36,103 nt of DNA from Burkholderiales bacterium (GCA_028869095.1 JAGWTE010000004.1:1-36103); one strand, 5' to 3'. Counted from the stretch's first letter, positions 1 through 7,985 are shown. Notes: generated from the letters alone by a model not told the origin. A program made the numbers and translations.

Positions 1-27
1 AAGCAGTGCATGGCGGCGGCAACATGA
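1..27 (+). CDS. C-terminal end of an upstream gene, probably an ECF sigma factor (partial)
   Basis: Frame 1 reads KQCMAAAT and then stops at TGA 25-27. This stop overlaps the ATG of the next gene in an ATGA junction. The next gene is an RskA-type anti-sigma factor, and sigK/rskA-type pairs are usually translationally coupled in this way. ECF sigma factors of this kind often end in a short basic tail with a cysteine. Only eight codons are visible, so the identity rests almost entirely on context. Confidence 0.55.
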   Translation, partial: KQCMAAAT

Positions 28-809
28 AGACTTACTGGCATCAACACCCTGAGACGGTGGAACGTCTGGCAGCCGAATACGCGCTCGGCACCCTGCCCGC
101 TGCGGCCCGCCGACGGCTGGAAACCCTGATGCGGGATCGGCAGGACATCGCCCAGGCGGTCTGGTCCTGGCATGACACCTTGTCGGGCGCGCTTGTGTCT
201 CAAGCCCCGCTGCCGGTCGACCTCAAGCAATGGCATCGGCTGGAGTCCCGCTTGTTTGCGCCTGCGGCTGCGTCAACGGCCCAGACTGCACAGCGCGCGC
301 CATGGTGGTTTCGCTGGTTCGCCCCCCTGCCGTCCGGCATGCTGGCCTTGGGCCTGACCCTGGGCTTGGCCCTGCCCACCCTTTTGCCCACCTTGTCCCG
401 CACCTGGCAAAGCGAAACGCAGTCCACGCAACCATCCACGCAATTGCCCGAAAGCTATGTGGGTGTGTTGGCCACGCGCGATGGGCAAGCTGGATTGATC
501 GTGTCAAGCTTGCGCAAGGGGCTGCAGGTCGACATCAAGCAGCAAACCCCGGTTGAGGTTCCCAAGGGCCAGACGCTGTACCTGTGGCTGATCGACAAGG
601 CTGGCCAAGCTCATGCTGTGGCCCCGATCCCAAACGGGCGCTTCGTCAGCCTGCGCTTGAACGATCCGGCTGAAACGACCTTCCAGGCGGCGGTGGAGTT
701 GGCCGTGTCACTGGAACCCCAAGGCGGGGCGCCGACCCAAGCCAGTGGCGCGTTTGTCTATCGCGGGCTGTGCGGCAAGATCTGGAAGCCGCCTCTGGCG
801 CCCCGGTAA
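24..809 (+). CDS. Anti-sigma factor, RskA/anti-sigma-K family
   Basis: A 261-aa membrane protein expected to hold an ECF sigma factor inactive at the inner membrane. The N-terminal ~80 residues (AAEYALGTLPAAARRR, then a WxWHD segment) resemble the zinc-less anti-sigma domain. One hydrophobic helix follows at about residues 100-125 (MLALGLTLGLALPTLL). The rest is an RskA C-terminal-type periplasmic domain with the typical LYLWLIDKAGQ stretch. I chose ATG 24 over the GTG at 6 because ATG 24 forms an ATGA overlap with the upstream stop, which implies an operon with the sigma gene. The sensed signal cannot be read from the sequence. Confidence 0.85.
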   Translation: MKTYWHQHPETVERLAAEYALGTLPAAARRRLETLMRDRQDIAQAVWSWHDTLSGALVSQAPLPVDLKQWHRLESRLFAPAAASTAQTAQRAPWWFRWFAPLPSGMLALGLTLGLALPTLLPTLSRTWQSETQSTQPSTQLPESYVGVLATRDGQAGLIVSSLRKGLQVDIKQQTPVEVPKGQTLYLWLIDKAGQAHAVAPIPNGRFVSLRLNDPAETTFQAAVELAVSLEPQGGAPTQASGAFVYRGLCGKIWKPPLAPR

Positions 810-813
810 ATCA

Positions 814-1092
814 TCAAGCCAAGGTTTTGGGCTGCCCTTCGGGACCAGGTGGCCCGCCCCGGTGCGATTTGCTCCAGCTGTAATCGGCGGGCAACTCATC
901 GCTGACGCCGGGCTTGCTCACGCAATCGCCCAACTCTGAGTTGGTGACGATGTGGGTGTGCAGAGGCTTGCCATCGGCATCCTTCTCCTTGCGCTTGGCT
1001 TCAGAGAAGGCCAAAGCCGCCAGAAGTTGGTCGTCCGCAAAGGACTCGACAAAGGGGCGACCCTGGGTCAGCCAATACACGACGATGCTCAT
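814..1092 (-). CDS. Small conserved-looking hypothetical protein
   Basis: A 92-aa ORF convergent with the anti-sigma gene, with only 4 bp between the two stops. It begins MSIVVYWLTQGRPFVESFADD, is rich in charged residues in the middle (SEAKRKEKDADGK), and ends in a Gly/Pro-rich tail after YSWSKSHRGG. There are no membrane segments or signal peptide. The amino-acid composition is that of a real soluble protein rather than of an antisense shadow, and no better ORF occupies the region. I do not recognise a named family. No clear Shine-Dalgarno precedes ATG 1092. Confidence 0.6.
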   Translation of the reverse strand: MSIVVYWLTQGRPFVESFADDQLLAALAFSEAKRKEKDADGKPLHTHIVTNSELGDCVSKPGVSDELPADYSWSKSHRGGPPGPEGQPKTLA

Positions 1093-1217
1093 GAAGGACT
1101 CAGAAAAGATGCCGGTGAGCCATCATAAGCGGGCGAGGTGCGCGGCCCACGCTGTGAACTGTCCTTCGCCCGCAGAAACCCATCAAATCAGCCTGATACC
1201 CATTGCAGGACACCGTC

Positions 1218-2027
1218 ATGAACAAAGCCCCCGTCTTCTTCATCTCTCACGGCGCCCCCACCTTTGCGCTGGAGCCCGGCCAACTCGGCCCTCGCCTGCA
1301 GGCGCTGGGCCAGGCCCTGTCCGACGTGAAGGCCGTGCTGGTGGTCTCGCCGCACTGGCAAACCCATCAGGCCGTGGCGATGACCACCGCCAGCCCGGCG
1401 ACGGTGCACGACTTTGGGGGTTTTGCCCCAGAGCTGTACACCCTGCAATACCCCGCCCAGGGCCACCCTCAACTGGCGCTGGAAGCCGCCCGCTTGCTCA
1501 GCCGCGCGGGCTTTGAAGCCGGGGTGGATGATCAACGTGGCCTGGATCACGGCGCCTGGGTGCCCATGCGCTATGTGCGACCTGAGGCAGACCTGCCTGT
1601 GTTCCAGGTGTCCATGCCCATCAGCCTCAACACGGCCAGCGCCGTGCGGCTGGGGCAGGCCCTCGCCCCTTTGCGCGAGCAAGGTGTGCTGATCGTGGCA
1701 TCCGGCAGCCTGACGCACAACCTCTATGAGTTCCGAGGCCCCACGACGCAGGTGGCGCCCTATGCCGTCGAGTTTGTCGACTGGACGCGCCAGGCCGTCA
1801 TCGACCACGATGTGGAACGCTTGGTCTCCTATCGCCAATTGGCACCGCACGCCGCGCGCGCACATCCCAGCGAAGAGCATTACCTGCCCTTGCTGGTGGC
1901 CATGGGCGCCCGCACGGATGACGAACCCGCCCAAGTCATCGAAGGCGGAATCCTCTATGGCATGTTGTCGATGGAGTCTTATGTTTGGGGGTTGCCGAAC
2001 GGCCCAACATCCGCCAACATCGCGTGA
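1218..2027 (+). CDS. Extradiol ring-cleavage dioxygenase, LigB/4,5-DOPA dioxygenase (YgiD) type
   Basis: A 269-aa cytosolic enzyme of the class III extradiol dioxygenase (LigB) superfamily, which cleaves catechol-type rings with a non-haem metal. Family hallmarks are in order: ISHGAP near the N-terminus, VSPHW around residue 50, DHGAWVPM in the middle and GSLTHNL near residue 165. These supply the histidines known to bind metal and substrate in the DODA/YgiD group. The length matches YgiD (about 260-270 aa). The track starts at TTG 1203, but ATG 1218 gives the expected family N-terminus (MNKAPVFFISHG). The real substrate is unknown, since most bacterial members are annotated by homology only. 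An unknown protein follows 23 bp downstream and may be co-transcribed. Confidence 0.88.
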   Translation: MNKAPVFFISHGAPTFALEPGQLGPRLQALGQALSDVKAVLVVSPHWQTHQAVAMTTASPATVHDFGGFAPELYTLQYPAQGHPQLALEAARLLSRAGFEAGVDDQRGLDHGAWVPMRYVRPEADLPVFQVSMPISLNTASAVRLGQALAPLREQGVLIVASGSLTHNLYEFRGPTTQVAPYAVEFVDWTRQAVIDHDVERLVSYRQLAPHAARAHPSEEHYLPLLVAMGARTDDEPAQVIEGGILYGMLSMESYVWGLPNGPTSANIA

Positions 2028-2050
2028 CCGCAGTCCACCAGGAGCTGACG

Positions 2051-2548
2051 ATGCACGATCTAGCCGTCCTTCACATCGGTGCAGAGCAAACCGTGGTCAT
2101 GCACGGCGGCGAGGTGGTGCCGCAAGCGGTGTTGACGCTGCCCATTGGTGCCCGCCAAACGGCCGCAGCGTATTTCCGCAGCCCGCGAGCCCGGCCCCTG
2201 GACATCGAGCGCGCCATCGCCGCGGTGGAAGACGAGGTCATGAAGCTGCGAGCCCTGATTCCAGACGACACCAAGCTGTGCACGACGGATGCGGCCATCG
2301 CCGAAATCGCGGTGCTGGCCGGTGCGCGCAAGGCGCCGCTGATGCACATGAGCCTGGATGCCATGGAGCAGGTGTTTGACCGCTGGACCGCCGTGGCCAT
2401 GGGTCGCCCCGTGTCGCAAGATGAGGTGCCCACCTCGCCCCCCTTTGCTGCCACGCTCTTGATCTTGCGCGAGTTCATGCACCACTTGCAGTTTGGCGAG
2501 ATCACCATCGTGGACCAATGCACGCCGGACGGGCCAACTGGTGCCTGA
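2051..2548 (+). CDS. Hypothetical protein, 165 aa
   Basis: ATG 2051 is preceded by CAGGAG at a good distance, so this start is preferred over the ORF-track start at 1985, which lies inside the dioxygenase gene. The protein is soluble with no signal peptide. It has a beta-rich start (LHIGAEQTVVMHGGEVV), then a helical segment IERAIAAVEDEVMKLR, a second helix around LMHMSLDAMEQVFDRW, and a C-terminal FAATLLILREFMHHLQF. I do not recognise the family and assign no function. It lies in the same direction between the DODA-type dioxygenase (23 bp upstream) and the SDR (about 60 bp downstream), so a small operon is likely. Confidence 0.75.
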   Translation: MHDLAVLHIGAEQTVVMHGGEVVPQAVLTLPIGARQTAAAYFRSPRARPLDIERAIAAVEDEVMKLRALIPDDTKLCTTDAAIAEIAVLAGARKAPLMHMSLDAMEQVFDRWTAVAMGRPVSQDEVPTSPPFAATLLILREFMHHLQFGEITIVDQCTPDGPTGA

Positions 2549-2608
2549 AACAGGCGGCTGACGGTTTTACGGGAGAATGCCCGGACCCCATTCATGGAGC
2601 CCGAGCGA

Positions 2609-3439
2609 ATGAAGCCCATCGTCTTGATCACCGGTTGCGCCTCCGGCATTGGCAAAGCCTTGGCCCTGGCCTTTCACCAGCAGGGGCACAAGGTGTGCGC
2701 CACCGCGCGGCGTTTGGATGCCTTGGGCGATCTGGCAGCGCAGGGCATCCAGACCCAGCAACTCGATGTGACGGATGCAGCGGGGGTGCAAGCGGTTTTG
2801 CAGGCCCTTGAACAACAAGGCCAATGGGTCGAGACCCTGGTGAACAACGCAGGCTACGGCGCCATGGGGCCCCTCATGGATGTGTCACCTGAAGAAATGC
2901 AACGGCAGTTCGAGGTGAACGTCTTGGCGCCGATGGCGCTGTGCCGGGCGGTGCTACCCGGGATGGTGGCGCGGCGGGCCGGCCGCATCGTCAACATCAG
3001 CAGCGTGTCGGGCGTCATGCCCACGCCCTTTGCCGGGGCCTATTGCGCCAGCAAGGCCGCGCTCAATGCCCTGTCAGATGCCTTGCGCATGGAAGTGGCG
3101 CCCTTGGGCATCCAGGTCACCACCGTGCAACCCGGAGGCATCGAGTCCGGCTTTGGCGAAGCGGCGGGGCGCACGGTCATGCTCCAGTCGGGGTCCCCTT
3201 ATGAACCCGTTCGCGATGCCATCATCGGCCGCGCGCAAGAAAGCCAGAAAGACGCCACACCCGCTGCCGTGTTTGCCGCGCAGATGGTGCGGGCGGTGAT
3301 GCGCCCGGAGGCGCCTGCCGTCTTGCGCATCGGCAAGAAAAGCAGCTTGATGCCGGCTTTGAAAACCTGCTTGCCTGACCGCGTGCTGGACCGCCTCTTG
3401 CGCCGCAAGTTCGGACTGGAGCGGCTGCGCAACCCTTGA
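2609..3439 (+). CDS. SDR-family NAD(P)-dependent oxidoreductase
   Basis: A 276-aa classical short-chain dehydrogenase/reductase. It has the Rossmann cofactor motif TGCASGIG near residue 10, NNAG around residue 85, the catalytic serine region (NISSVSG) and YCASK (YxxxK) around residue 150. An aromatic- and glycine-poor C-terminal extension follows, as in SDRs acting on lipophilic or steroid-like substrates. ATG 2609 is preferred because GGAG lies 8 bases upstream; ATG 2594 is the alternative. The basic residue pattern after the first strand (TARR) suggests NADP preference. The substrate is not predictable. A compact stem-loop follows the stop. Confidence 0.9.
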   Translation: MKPIVLITGCASGIGKALALAFHQQGHKVCATARRLDALGDLAAQGIQTQQLDVTDAAGVQAVLQALEQQGQWVETLVNNAGYGAMGPLMDVSPEEMQRQFEVNVLAPMALCRAVLPGMVARRAGRIVNISSVSGVMPTPFAGAYCASKAALNALSDALRMEVAPLGIQVTTVQPGGIESGFGEAAGRTVMLQSGSPYEPVRDAIIGRAQESQKDATPAAVFAAQMVRAVMRPEAPAVLRIGKKSSLMPALKTCLPDRVLDRLLRRKFGLERLRNP

Positions 3440-3444
3440 CCCGA

Positions 3445-3459
3445 TGGCGCAGGGCGCCA
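3445..3459. terminator. Stem-loop between convergent genes
   Basis: TGGCGC-AGG-GCGCCA is a perfect 6-bp stem with a 3-nt loop. It lies between the stop of the SDR gene and the stop of the opposing NIT-ANTAR gene. The position suits a bidirectional terminator, but there is no U-run on either side. Confidence 0.4.
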
Positions 3460-3465
3460 CCCGAC

Positions 3466-4785
3466 TCACTTCTGGTTCGCGCCCCCCTGACTGGTGAAGA
3501 AGAAGTCCGGCAGCGACAAGGTGGCCTCGGCCACATCCAGCAGACGCCGGTTGTGGTCCATCGATGCCTTTTGCAGCGAGCGAAAGGCAGCCTCTTCGGT
3601 CAGACCCAGGCGCGACATCAAAGCGCCCTTGGCCCGCTCGATCACCTTGCGTTCATGCAAGGCCCGCCGTGCGGCATCCAATTCGACTTCCATGCTGGCC
3701 AGACGCGCGGACTGCGTCTGCAGCAGATCGGCCAATGAGGAGGCCTTGGCGCTGTCCTCGCCCACCTGGCTGCCCCCCGCACCGTCCGACAGGGTCGGCA
3801 AAACCGGGACCGCATCGGGCTGCTCGGACGCATTGAAGAACCGGTCCACGGCATGGGTGTGCGGCGGTGGGTTCTCGCGCAAACGTTTGATCAGGCCTTC
3901 TGAATCTTGCAGATCCTGTTGGGTGACTTGCAACTGGGCCTGGCAAGCTTGGCGCAGGCATTGCACCAAGTCGACCTGACGGCGCCCCAACTCGGAGATG
4001 CGCGCACTGGACACCTCAAACCAGCTGTCACTCAGGCCGGTGTCCAGGGCCGCGCCGGGCCGCGCGGTACACAGGGTGCGGCGCAGGCGCTCCAGTTGGG
4101 CCACATGGGGGGTCAACTGGTACTGCTGCCAGCTGGTGCGCAAGGCGGGTTCGGCAAACTCTTCGAACACCTGCAGGCTGCGCTCTTGCGCATCGATCAG
4201 GTGCATGACGCGTTGCTGCTCGGCCTCGTCACTGGCCCCCGACGCAAAGAGTTGGGCGCCCACAGCGCGCTCTTGTCCTGCCGCTTCTTTGCCCTGAACC
4301 AGGTGCAGAAATGCCACCAGCAGGCGCGAGATGCCTGGATACGAAGCCGCATCGGCCACATGAAAAATCAACTCGACCAGGCCCGCGATCACGCGGCTGA
4401 ACGCCGCCACGGCCTCATGCGCAGTGGGCGTGCGTTGGTCGATCTGCACCCGTAAATCAGCCAGGGCATCCAGGTCCAGCAGCACCCAGGCCATCAGCGA
4501 GAACATGCGCGCCGTGGCGCCGTGCTCTGGCACCAGCTGTTCGGCAAACAGCGTGCGCAATTCAGCCTCGATGGGTTTGGCCTTGTCCAGGGCCGATTGC
4601 CGTTCAAGCGCAAAGCGCTGGCCGCTGGAAGCCAGGTAAATGCTGGTCGCGCCCCGTTCACGCTGCAGCGCGTGGATGAGCTGGCCAATGACGTCCACCA
4701 GCTCGACCCGCCCGGCCAGATGCCTCACAGCATCAAGCTCCAGTTGTTTGGCGCGCAAAACGAGATGAGAAACAGACAGGGACAT
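3466..4785 (-). CDS. Nitrate/nitrite-sensing NIT-ANTAR transcription antiterminator (NasR-like)
   Basis: A 439-aa cytosolic RNA-binding regulator. The N-terminal ~300 residues carry a NIT domain (VIGQLIHALQRERGATSIY near residue 35), which in Klebsiella NasR binds nitrate/nitrite. A short coiled coil (QTSARLASMEVELDAAR-like) leads into a C-terminal ANTAR domain (ERAKGALMSRLGLTEEAAFR...). ANTAR domains bind paired hairpins in leader RNA and prevent termination. ATG 4785 is preferred to the TTG at 4800; its Shine-Dalgarno is weak. The gene lies downstream of nirB-nirD on the same strand, separated by 120 bp that contain a stem-loop. The nirB leader has the matching two-hairpin target, so nirBD is the likely regulon. 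The size and domain order agree with NasR. Confidence 0.9.
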   Translation of the reverse strand: MSLSVSHLVLRAKQLELDAVRHLAGRVELVDVIGQLIHALQRERGATSIYLASSGQRFALERQSALDKAKPIEAELRTLFAEQLVPEHGATARMFSLMAWVLLDLDALADLRVQIDQRTPTAHEAVAAFSRVIAGLVELIFHVADAASYPGISRLLVAFLHLVQGKEAAGQERAVGAQLFASGASDEAEQQRVMHLIDAQERSLQVFEEFAEPALRTSWQQYQLTPHVAQLERLRRTLCTARPGAALDTGLSDSWFEVSSARISELGRRQVDLVQCLRQACQAQLQVTQQDLQDSEGLIKRLRENPPPHTHAVDRFFNASEQPDAVPVLPTLSDGAGGSQVGEDSAKASSLADLLQTQSARLASMEVELDAARRALHERKVIERAKGALMSRLGLTEEAAFRSLQKASMDHNRRLLDVAEATLSLPDFFFTSQGGANQK

Positions 4786-4858
4786 GGAGATTGAGATCAA
4801 GGGGTCACAAGCAAAGACCCGATTGTCCGCAATTTATGCGCGCCTGTGTTGGCCGGCA

Positions 4859-4881
4859 GGCTGGGCCTGGTGGCCACAGCC
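4859..4881 (-). terminator. Stem-loop after nirD
   Basis: On the minus strand GGCTG-T-GGCC-ACCA-GGCC-CAGCC gives a 9-bp stem with one bulged U and a tetraloop, starting about 25 bases after the nirD stop. There is no U-tract, so it may be an RNA-stabilising or partial terminator hairpin separating nirBD from the NIT-ANTAR gene. Confidence 0.4.
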
Positions 4882-4905
4882 CCTGTCCCGCAGGTGCGGC
4901 TCGCC

Positions 4906-5244
4906 TCAGTGAGCGGCGACCAGCACCCGGCCACTGTCAACGCGCACCTCGTGAGCGCGCACCGACAGGTCGGGCGATTCCAGACACTCGCCTGTCTTCA
5001 GGTCGAAGTGATGTTTGTACAGCGGCGAGGCCACCACGATCTTGTCGCCCAGGCTGCCGATCAGCCCGCGTGACAACACGCTGGCGCCGTTTTTGGGGTC
5101 GACGTTGTCGATGGCGAAACACTGATCCTGGCCCACGCGGAAGACAGCCACGTGGCGGTCTTCCACCAGCGCGCACACGCCGGTGTTGGGCAGGATGTCG
5201 TCAAAGGCGCAAATGGCCGTCCAGTTCAAAGTCGTGGTGCTCAT
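4906..5244 (-). CDS. nirD: Assimilatory nitrite reductase small subunit NirD
   Basis: A 112-aa protein with a Rieske-like fold and no cluster ligands. The CxH/CxxH pairs of true Rieske proteins are absent (the loop reads PLYKHHFDLKTGECL), as is normal for NirD. It partners NirB in NADH-dependent reduction of nitrite to ammonium in the cytoplasm. ATG 5244 has an excellent AGGAAGG ribosome site; the longer ORF-track start at 5313 would run into nirB. It follows nirB by 22 bp in the same operon. Confidence 0.95.
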   Translation of the reverse strand: MSTTTLNWTAICAFDDILPNTGVCALVEDRHVAVFRVGQDQCFAIDNVDPKNGASVLSRGLIGSLGDKIVVASPLYKHHFDLKTGECLESPDLSVRAHEVRVDSGRVLVAAH

Positions 5245-5266
5245 GTCATTAGTCCTTCCTGGTCGA

Positions 5267-7798
5267 TCAAGCCTGGGTCGCGTCGATGGCGGCATCGGCA
5301 CGTTCTTCAACACGGGCCGGACGGATCTGGCCGCGTTCCTTGATGAACATGATTTGCTCGTCCTTCTTGTCGCTGTTGACGAAAGAGCGGAAGCGCTTGC
5401 GGGTTTCAGGATCGTTGACGGCGGTCTTCCATTCGCACTGATAGGTGTCGACCACGTGTTGCATCTGGGCTTCCAGCTCGGCGTTCAGGCCCAGGCTGTC
5501 CTTGAGGATCACGTCCTTGAGGTAGTCCAGGCCCCCCTCCAGGTTTTCGCGCCAGGTGCTGGTGCGTTGCAGGCGGTCGGCGGTGCGCACGTAGAACATC
5601 AGGAAGCGATCGACCAGCTTGATCAGATCGGCCTTGGTCAGGTCAGAGGCGATCAGCTCGGCATGGCGAGGCTTCATGCCGCCGTTGCCGCACACGTACA
5701 GGTTCCAGCCCTTGTCGGTGGCGATGATGCCCACGTCCTTGCCTTGGGCTTCTGCGCATTCACGGGTGCAGCCCGAGACACCGAACTTGATCTTGTGCGG
5801 GGCACGCAGGCCCTTGTAGCGGTTTTCCAGCTCCACAGCCAGGCCCACCGAATCATCGACGCCGTAACGGCACCAGGTCGAGCCCACGCAGCTCTTGACC
5901 GTGCGCAGCGACTTGCCATAGGCGTGGCCGGACTCGAAGCCGGCGTCGATCAACTCTTCCCAGATCGAGGGCAGTTGTTCCACACGGGCACCGAACAAGT
6001 CCACACGCTGACCACCGGTGATCTTGGTGTACAGGCCGTACTTCTTGGCCACTTGACCCACGGCGATCAAGCCATCAGGCGTGACTTCACCACCGGCCAT
6101 GCGAGGCACGACCGAGTAGGTGCCATCCTTTTGGATGTTGCCCAGGAAGTAGTCGTTGCTGTCTTGCAGACCAGCCAGGTCCTTCTTGAGGACGAAGTCG
6201 TTCCAGCACGACGCCAGGATGCTGGCAGCGGTGGGCTTGCAGATGTCGCAGCCCAGGCCCTTGCCATGCTTGGCCAGCAGTTCGTCGAAGCTGCGGATGT
6301 TGCCCACACGGATCATGTGGAACAGCTCTTGGCGCGAGTAAGCGAAGTGTTCGCACAGGTGGTTGTTCACCGCCATGCCTTGCTTCTTCATCTCCACCTT
6401 CATCACTTGCGTGACCAGGGGGACACAGCCGCCGCAAGTGGCACCGGCTTTGGTGCAGGCCTTGATCTCGCTGATGGAGGTGGCGCCTTCCGACACCGCC
6501 TTGCAGATCTGGCCCTTGGTGACGTTGTTGCACGAGCACAGTTGCGCACCATCGGGCAGCGCATCGGGGCCCAGGCCAGGCTTGGCCTTGCCATCGCTGG
6601 AAGGCAGGATCAGGAACTCGGGATCAGCCGGCAAGGTCAGGCCGTTGAGCGCCATTTGCAGCAGCGTGCCGTACTCGGTCGCATCGCCCACCAGCACGGC
6701 GCCCAGCAGCTTCTTGCCGTCTTCGCTCACCACGATCTTCTTGTAGATCTGGCGCAGCTCATCGGTGTAGTGGAAGGTGCGGGCGTTCGGGCTCTTGCCT
6801 TGGGCGTCGCCAATGCTGGCCACGTCCACGCCCATCAGCTTGAGCTTGGTGCTCATGTCAGCGCCCACAAAGGCCACGTCGTCCAGACCGGCAATGTGGC
6901 GGGCAGCCACGCGGGCCATGTCGTAGCCTGGGGCCACCAGGCCAAAGGTTTGGTCGTTCCAGGACGCGCACTCGCCGATGGCGTAGATGTTGTGGTCGCT
7001 GGTGCGGCATTCGCTGTCGATGACCACGCCACCCCGTGGGCCGATGGCCAGCACGCATTGGCGAGCCAGTTCATCACGTGGGCGGATGCCGGCGGAGAAC
7101 ACGATCATGTCGGTTTCCAGATAGCTGCCGTCTTCAAACACCATGCGGTGCAGGTGCTCGGCGCCATCGGTGATCTTCACGGTGCTGCGGCTGGTGTGAA
7201 CATGCAGGCCCAGCGCTTCGATCTTGTTGCGCAGGACACGGCCACCGCCTTCGTCCACTTGCGCAGCCATCAGGCGCGGTGCGAACTCCACCACATTGGT
7301 GTCCAGCCCCATGTCGCGCAAGGCCTTGGCGCATTCCAGGCCCAGCAAGCCGCCACCGACCACGACGCCGTTCTTGGACTTGGCACCGGCGGCCTTCATC
7401 GCATCCAGGTCTTCGATGGTGCGGTAGACAAAGCACTTGGCACGGTCACGGCCAGGCACAGGCGGCACGAAGGGCACCGAGCCGGTAGCCAGCACGAGTT
7501 TGTCGTAGTGCAGTTCTTCGCCGTCTGCGGTGGTCACCGTGTTGGTGCGGCGCTCAATGGCCACAGCCTTGGCAGCCAGGCGCAGGGTGAAACCGGTGCG
7601 CTCGAAGAAGCCGGGCTCGACCAGGGACAAGTCCTCAGCCGTCTTGCCGGAGAAGTATTCAGACAGGTGAACCCGGTCGTAAGCGGCACGGGGCTCTTCG
7701 CAAAGGACCGTGACTTCGGCGTCCTTGATGCCCGACTCAGCCAGGCTTTCCAGGAATTTGTGGCCAACCATGCCATGACCAACGACGACGATCTTCAT
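5267..7798 (-). CDS. nirB: Assimilatory nitrite reductase [NAD(P)H] large subunit NirB
   Basis: An 843-aa cytosolic flavo-iron-sulfur-sirohaem enzyme that reduces nitrite to ammonium with NAD(P)H. The N-terminal FAD/NAD module starts MKIVVVGHGMVGHKF and has a second dinucleotide site (VVVGGGLLGLE). It is followed by a BFD-like [2Fe-2S] domain with CSCNN and CGGC. The sirohaem/[4Fe-4S] part has the cysteine pattern CVGSTWC (about 637/643) and CTREC (677/681). The full expected length is present and no ligand is missing. ATG 7798 is preceded by AGGAG; the ORF-track start at 7894 lies in the leader. Upstream are a sigma-54 promoter, an NtrC site and a two-hairpin ANTAR target, so expression is predicted to need both nitrogen limitation and nitrate/nitrite. 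Confidence 0.96.
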   Translation of the reverse strand: MKIVVVGHGMVGHKFLESLAESGIKDAEVTVLCEEPRAAYDRVHLSEYFSGKTAEDLSLVEPGFFERTGFTLRLAAKAVAIERRTNTVTTADGEELHYDKLVLATGSVPFVPPVPGRDRAKCFVYRTIEDLDAMKAAGAKSKNGVVVGGGLLGLECAKALRDMGLDTNVVEFAPRLMAAQVDEGGGRVLRNKIEALGLHVHTSRSTVKITDGAEHLHRMVFEDGSYLETDMIVFSAGIRPRDELARQCVLAIGPRGGVVIDSECRTSDHNIYAIGECASWNDQTFGLVAPGYDMARVAARHIAGLDDVAFVGADMSTKLKLMGVDVASIGDAQGKSPNARTFHYTDELRQIYKKIVVSEDGKKLLGAVLVGDATEYGTLLQMALNGLTLPADPEFLILPSSDGKAKPGLGPDALPDGAQLCSCNNVTKGQICKAVSEGATSISEIKACTKAGATCGGCVPLVTQVMKVEMKKQGMAVNNHLCEHFAYSRQELFHMIRVGNIRSFDELLAKHGKGLGCDICKPTAASILASCWNDFVLKKDLAGLQDSNDYFLGNIQKDGTYSVVPRMAGGEVTPDGLIAVGQVAKKYGLYTKITGGQRVDLFGARVEQLPSIWEELIDAGFESGHAYGKSLRTVKSCVGSTWCRYGVDDSVGLAVELENRYKGLRAPHKIKFGVSGCTRECAEAQGKDVGIIATDKGWNLYVCGNGGMKPRHAELIASDLTKADLIKLVDRFLMFYVRTADRLQRTSTWRENLEGGLDYLKDVILKDSLGLNAELEAQMQHVVDTYQCEWKTAVNDPETRKRFRSFVNSDKKDEQIMFIKERGQIRPARVEERADAAIDATQA

Positions 7799-7863
7799 AT
7801 GTGCTCCTGCGACGGAAGAGGGGCGGCACTGTGCCGAAACCCAATTGAGGGGAAAGGACAGCC

Positions 7864-7891
7864 AGATGCCCAAGCCGTACGGATGGGATCT
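7864..7891 (-). terminator. Candidate attenuator hairpin in the nirB leader
   Basis: Read on the minus strand, AGAU and CCCA pair with UGGG and AUCU (one bulged C) around an inner CCGUACGG. This gives an imperfect hairpin located 8 nt after the second ANTAR-type hairpin and about 65 nt before the nirB start. The following sequence is pyrimidine-rich (GUCCUUUCCCC) but is not a true U-tract. Its role as the terminator controlled by the NIT-ANTAR protein is inferred from position. Confidence 0.45.
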
Positions 7892-7899
7892 CACTGTTT

Positions 7900-7958
7900 T
7901 CCGCCGTCGTTAGCGGAGACCTGAACCTGTGCACGCAAGCGACGATACCGGCGGGCAC
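7900..7958 (-). promoter_or_regulatory. Two-hairpin ANTAR antitermination motif in the nirB leader RNA
   Basis: On the minus strand, hairpin P1 (7958-7929) pairs GTGCCCGCCGGT with GCTTGCGTGCAC (10 of 12 positions, counting GU; two C/U mismatches) around the hexaloop AUCGUC. Hairpin P2 (7917-7900) pairs UCCGCU with GGCGGA around the hexaloop AACGAC. Both loops have A at position 1 and G at position 4, the established signature of ANTAR-protein targets, and the linker is about 11 nt. P1 begins within a base or two of the start site predicted from the sigma-54 promoter. The operon's downstream neighbour encodes a NIT-ANTAR protein. Confidence 0.78.
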
Positions 7959-7969
7959 GTCTCTACCTA

Positions 7970-7985
7970 TGCAATCGGCGTGCCA
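7970..7985 (-). promoter_or_regulatory. Sigma-54 (RpoN) promoter for nirBD
   Basis: The minus strand reads TGGCACGCCGATTGCA, an exact match to the -24/-12 consensus TGGCACG-N4-TTGCW, with the preferred pyrimidine before it. It predicts transcription start near 7959, giving a leader of about 160 nt before nirB. An NtrC-type enhancer lies upstream at the usual distance. Confidence 0.88.

Noticed and set aside
7824-7836. CGGCAC-T-GTGCCG palindrome in the nirB leader
   Set aside because: A one-base spacer palindrome that could be a protein site, but it lies ~125 bp after the predicted start and matches no regulator I know; kept as part of the leader only.
5183-7924. 913-aa ORF antisense to nirB
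   Set aside because: Shadow ORF produced by GC-rich codon bias; its sequence is low-complexity His/Ala/Val/Gly-rich with no domain, while the minus strand encodes a perfect NirB.
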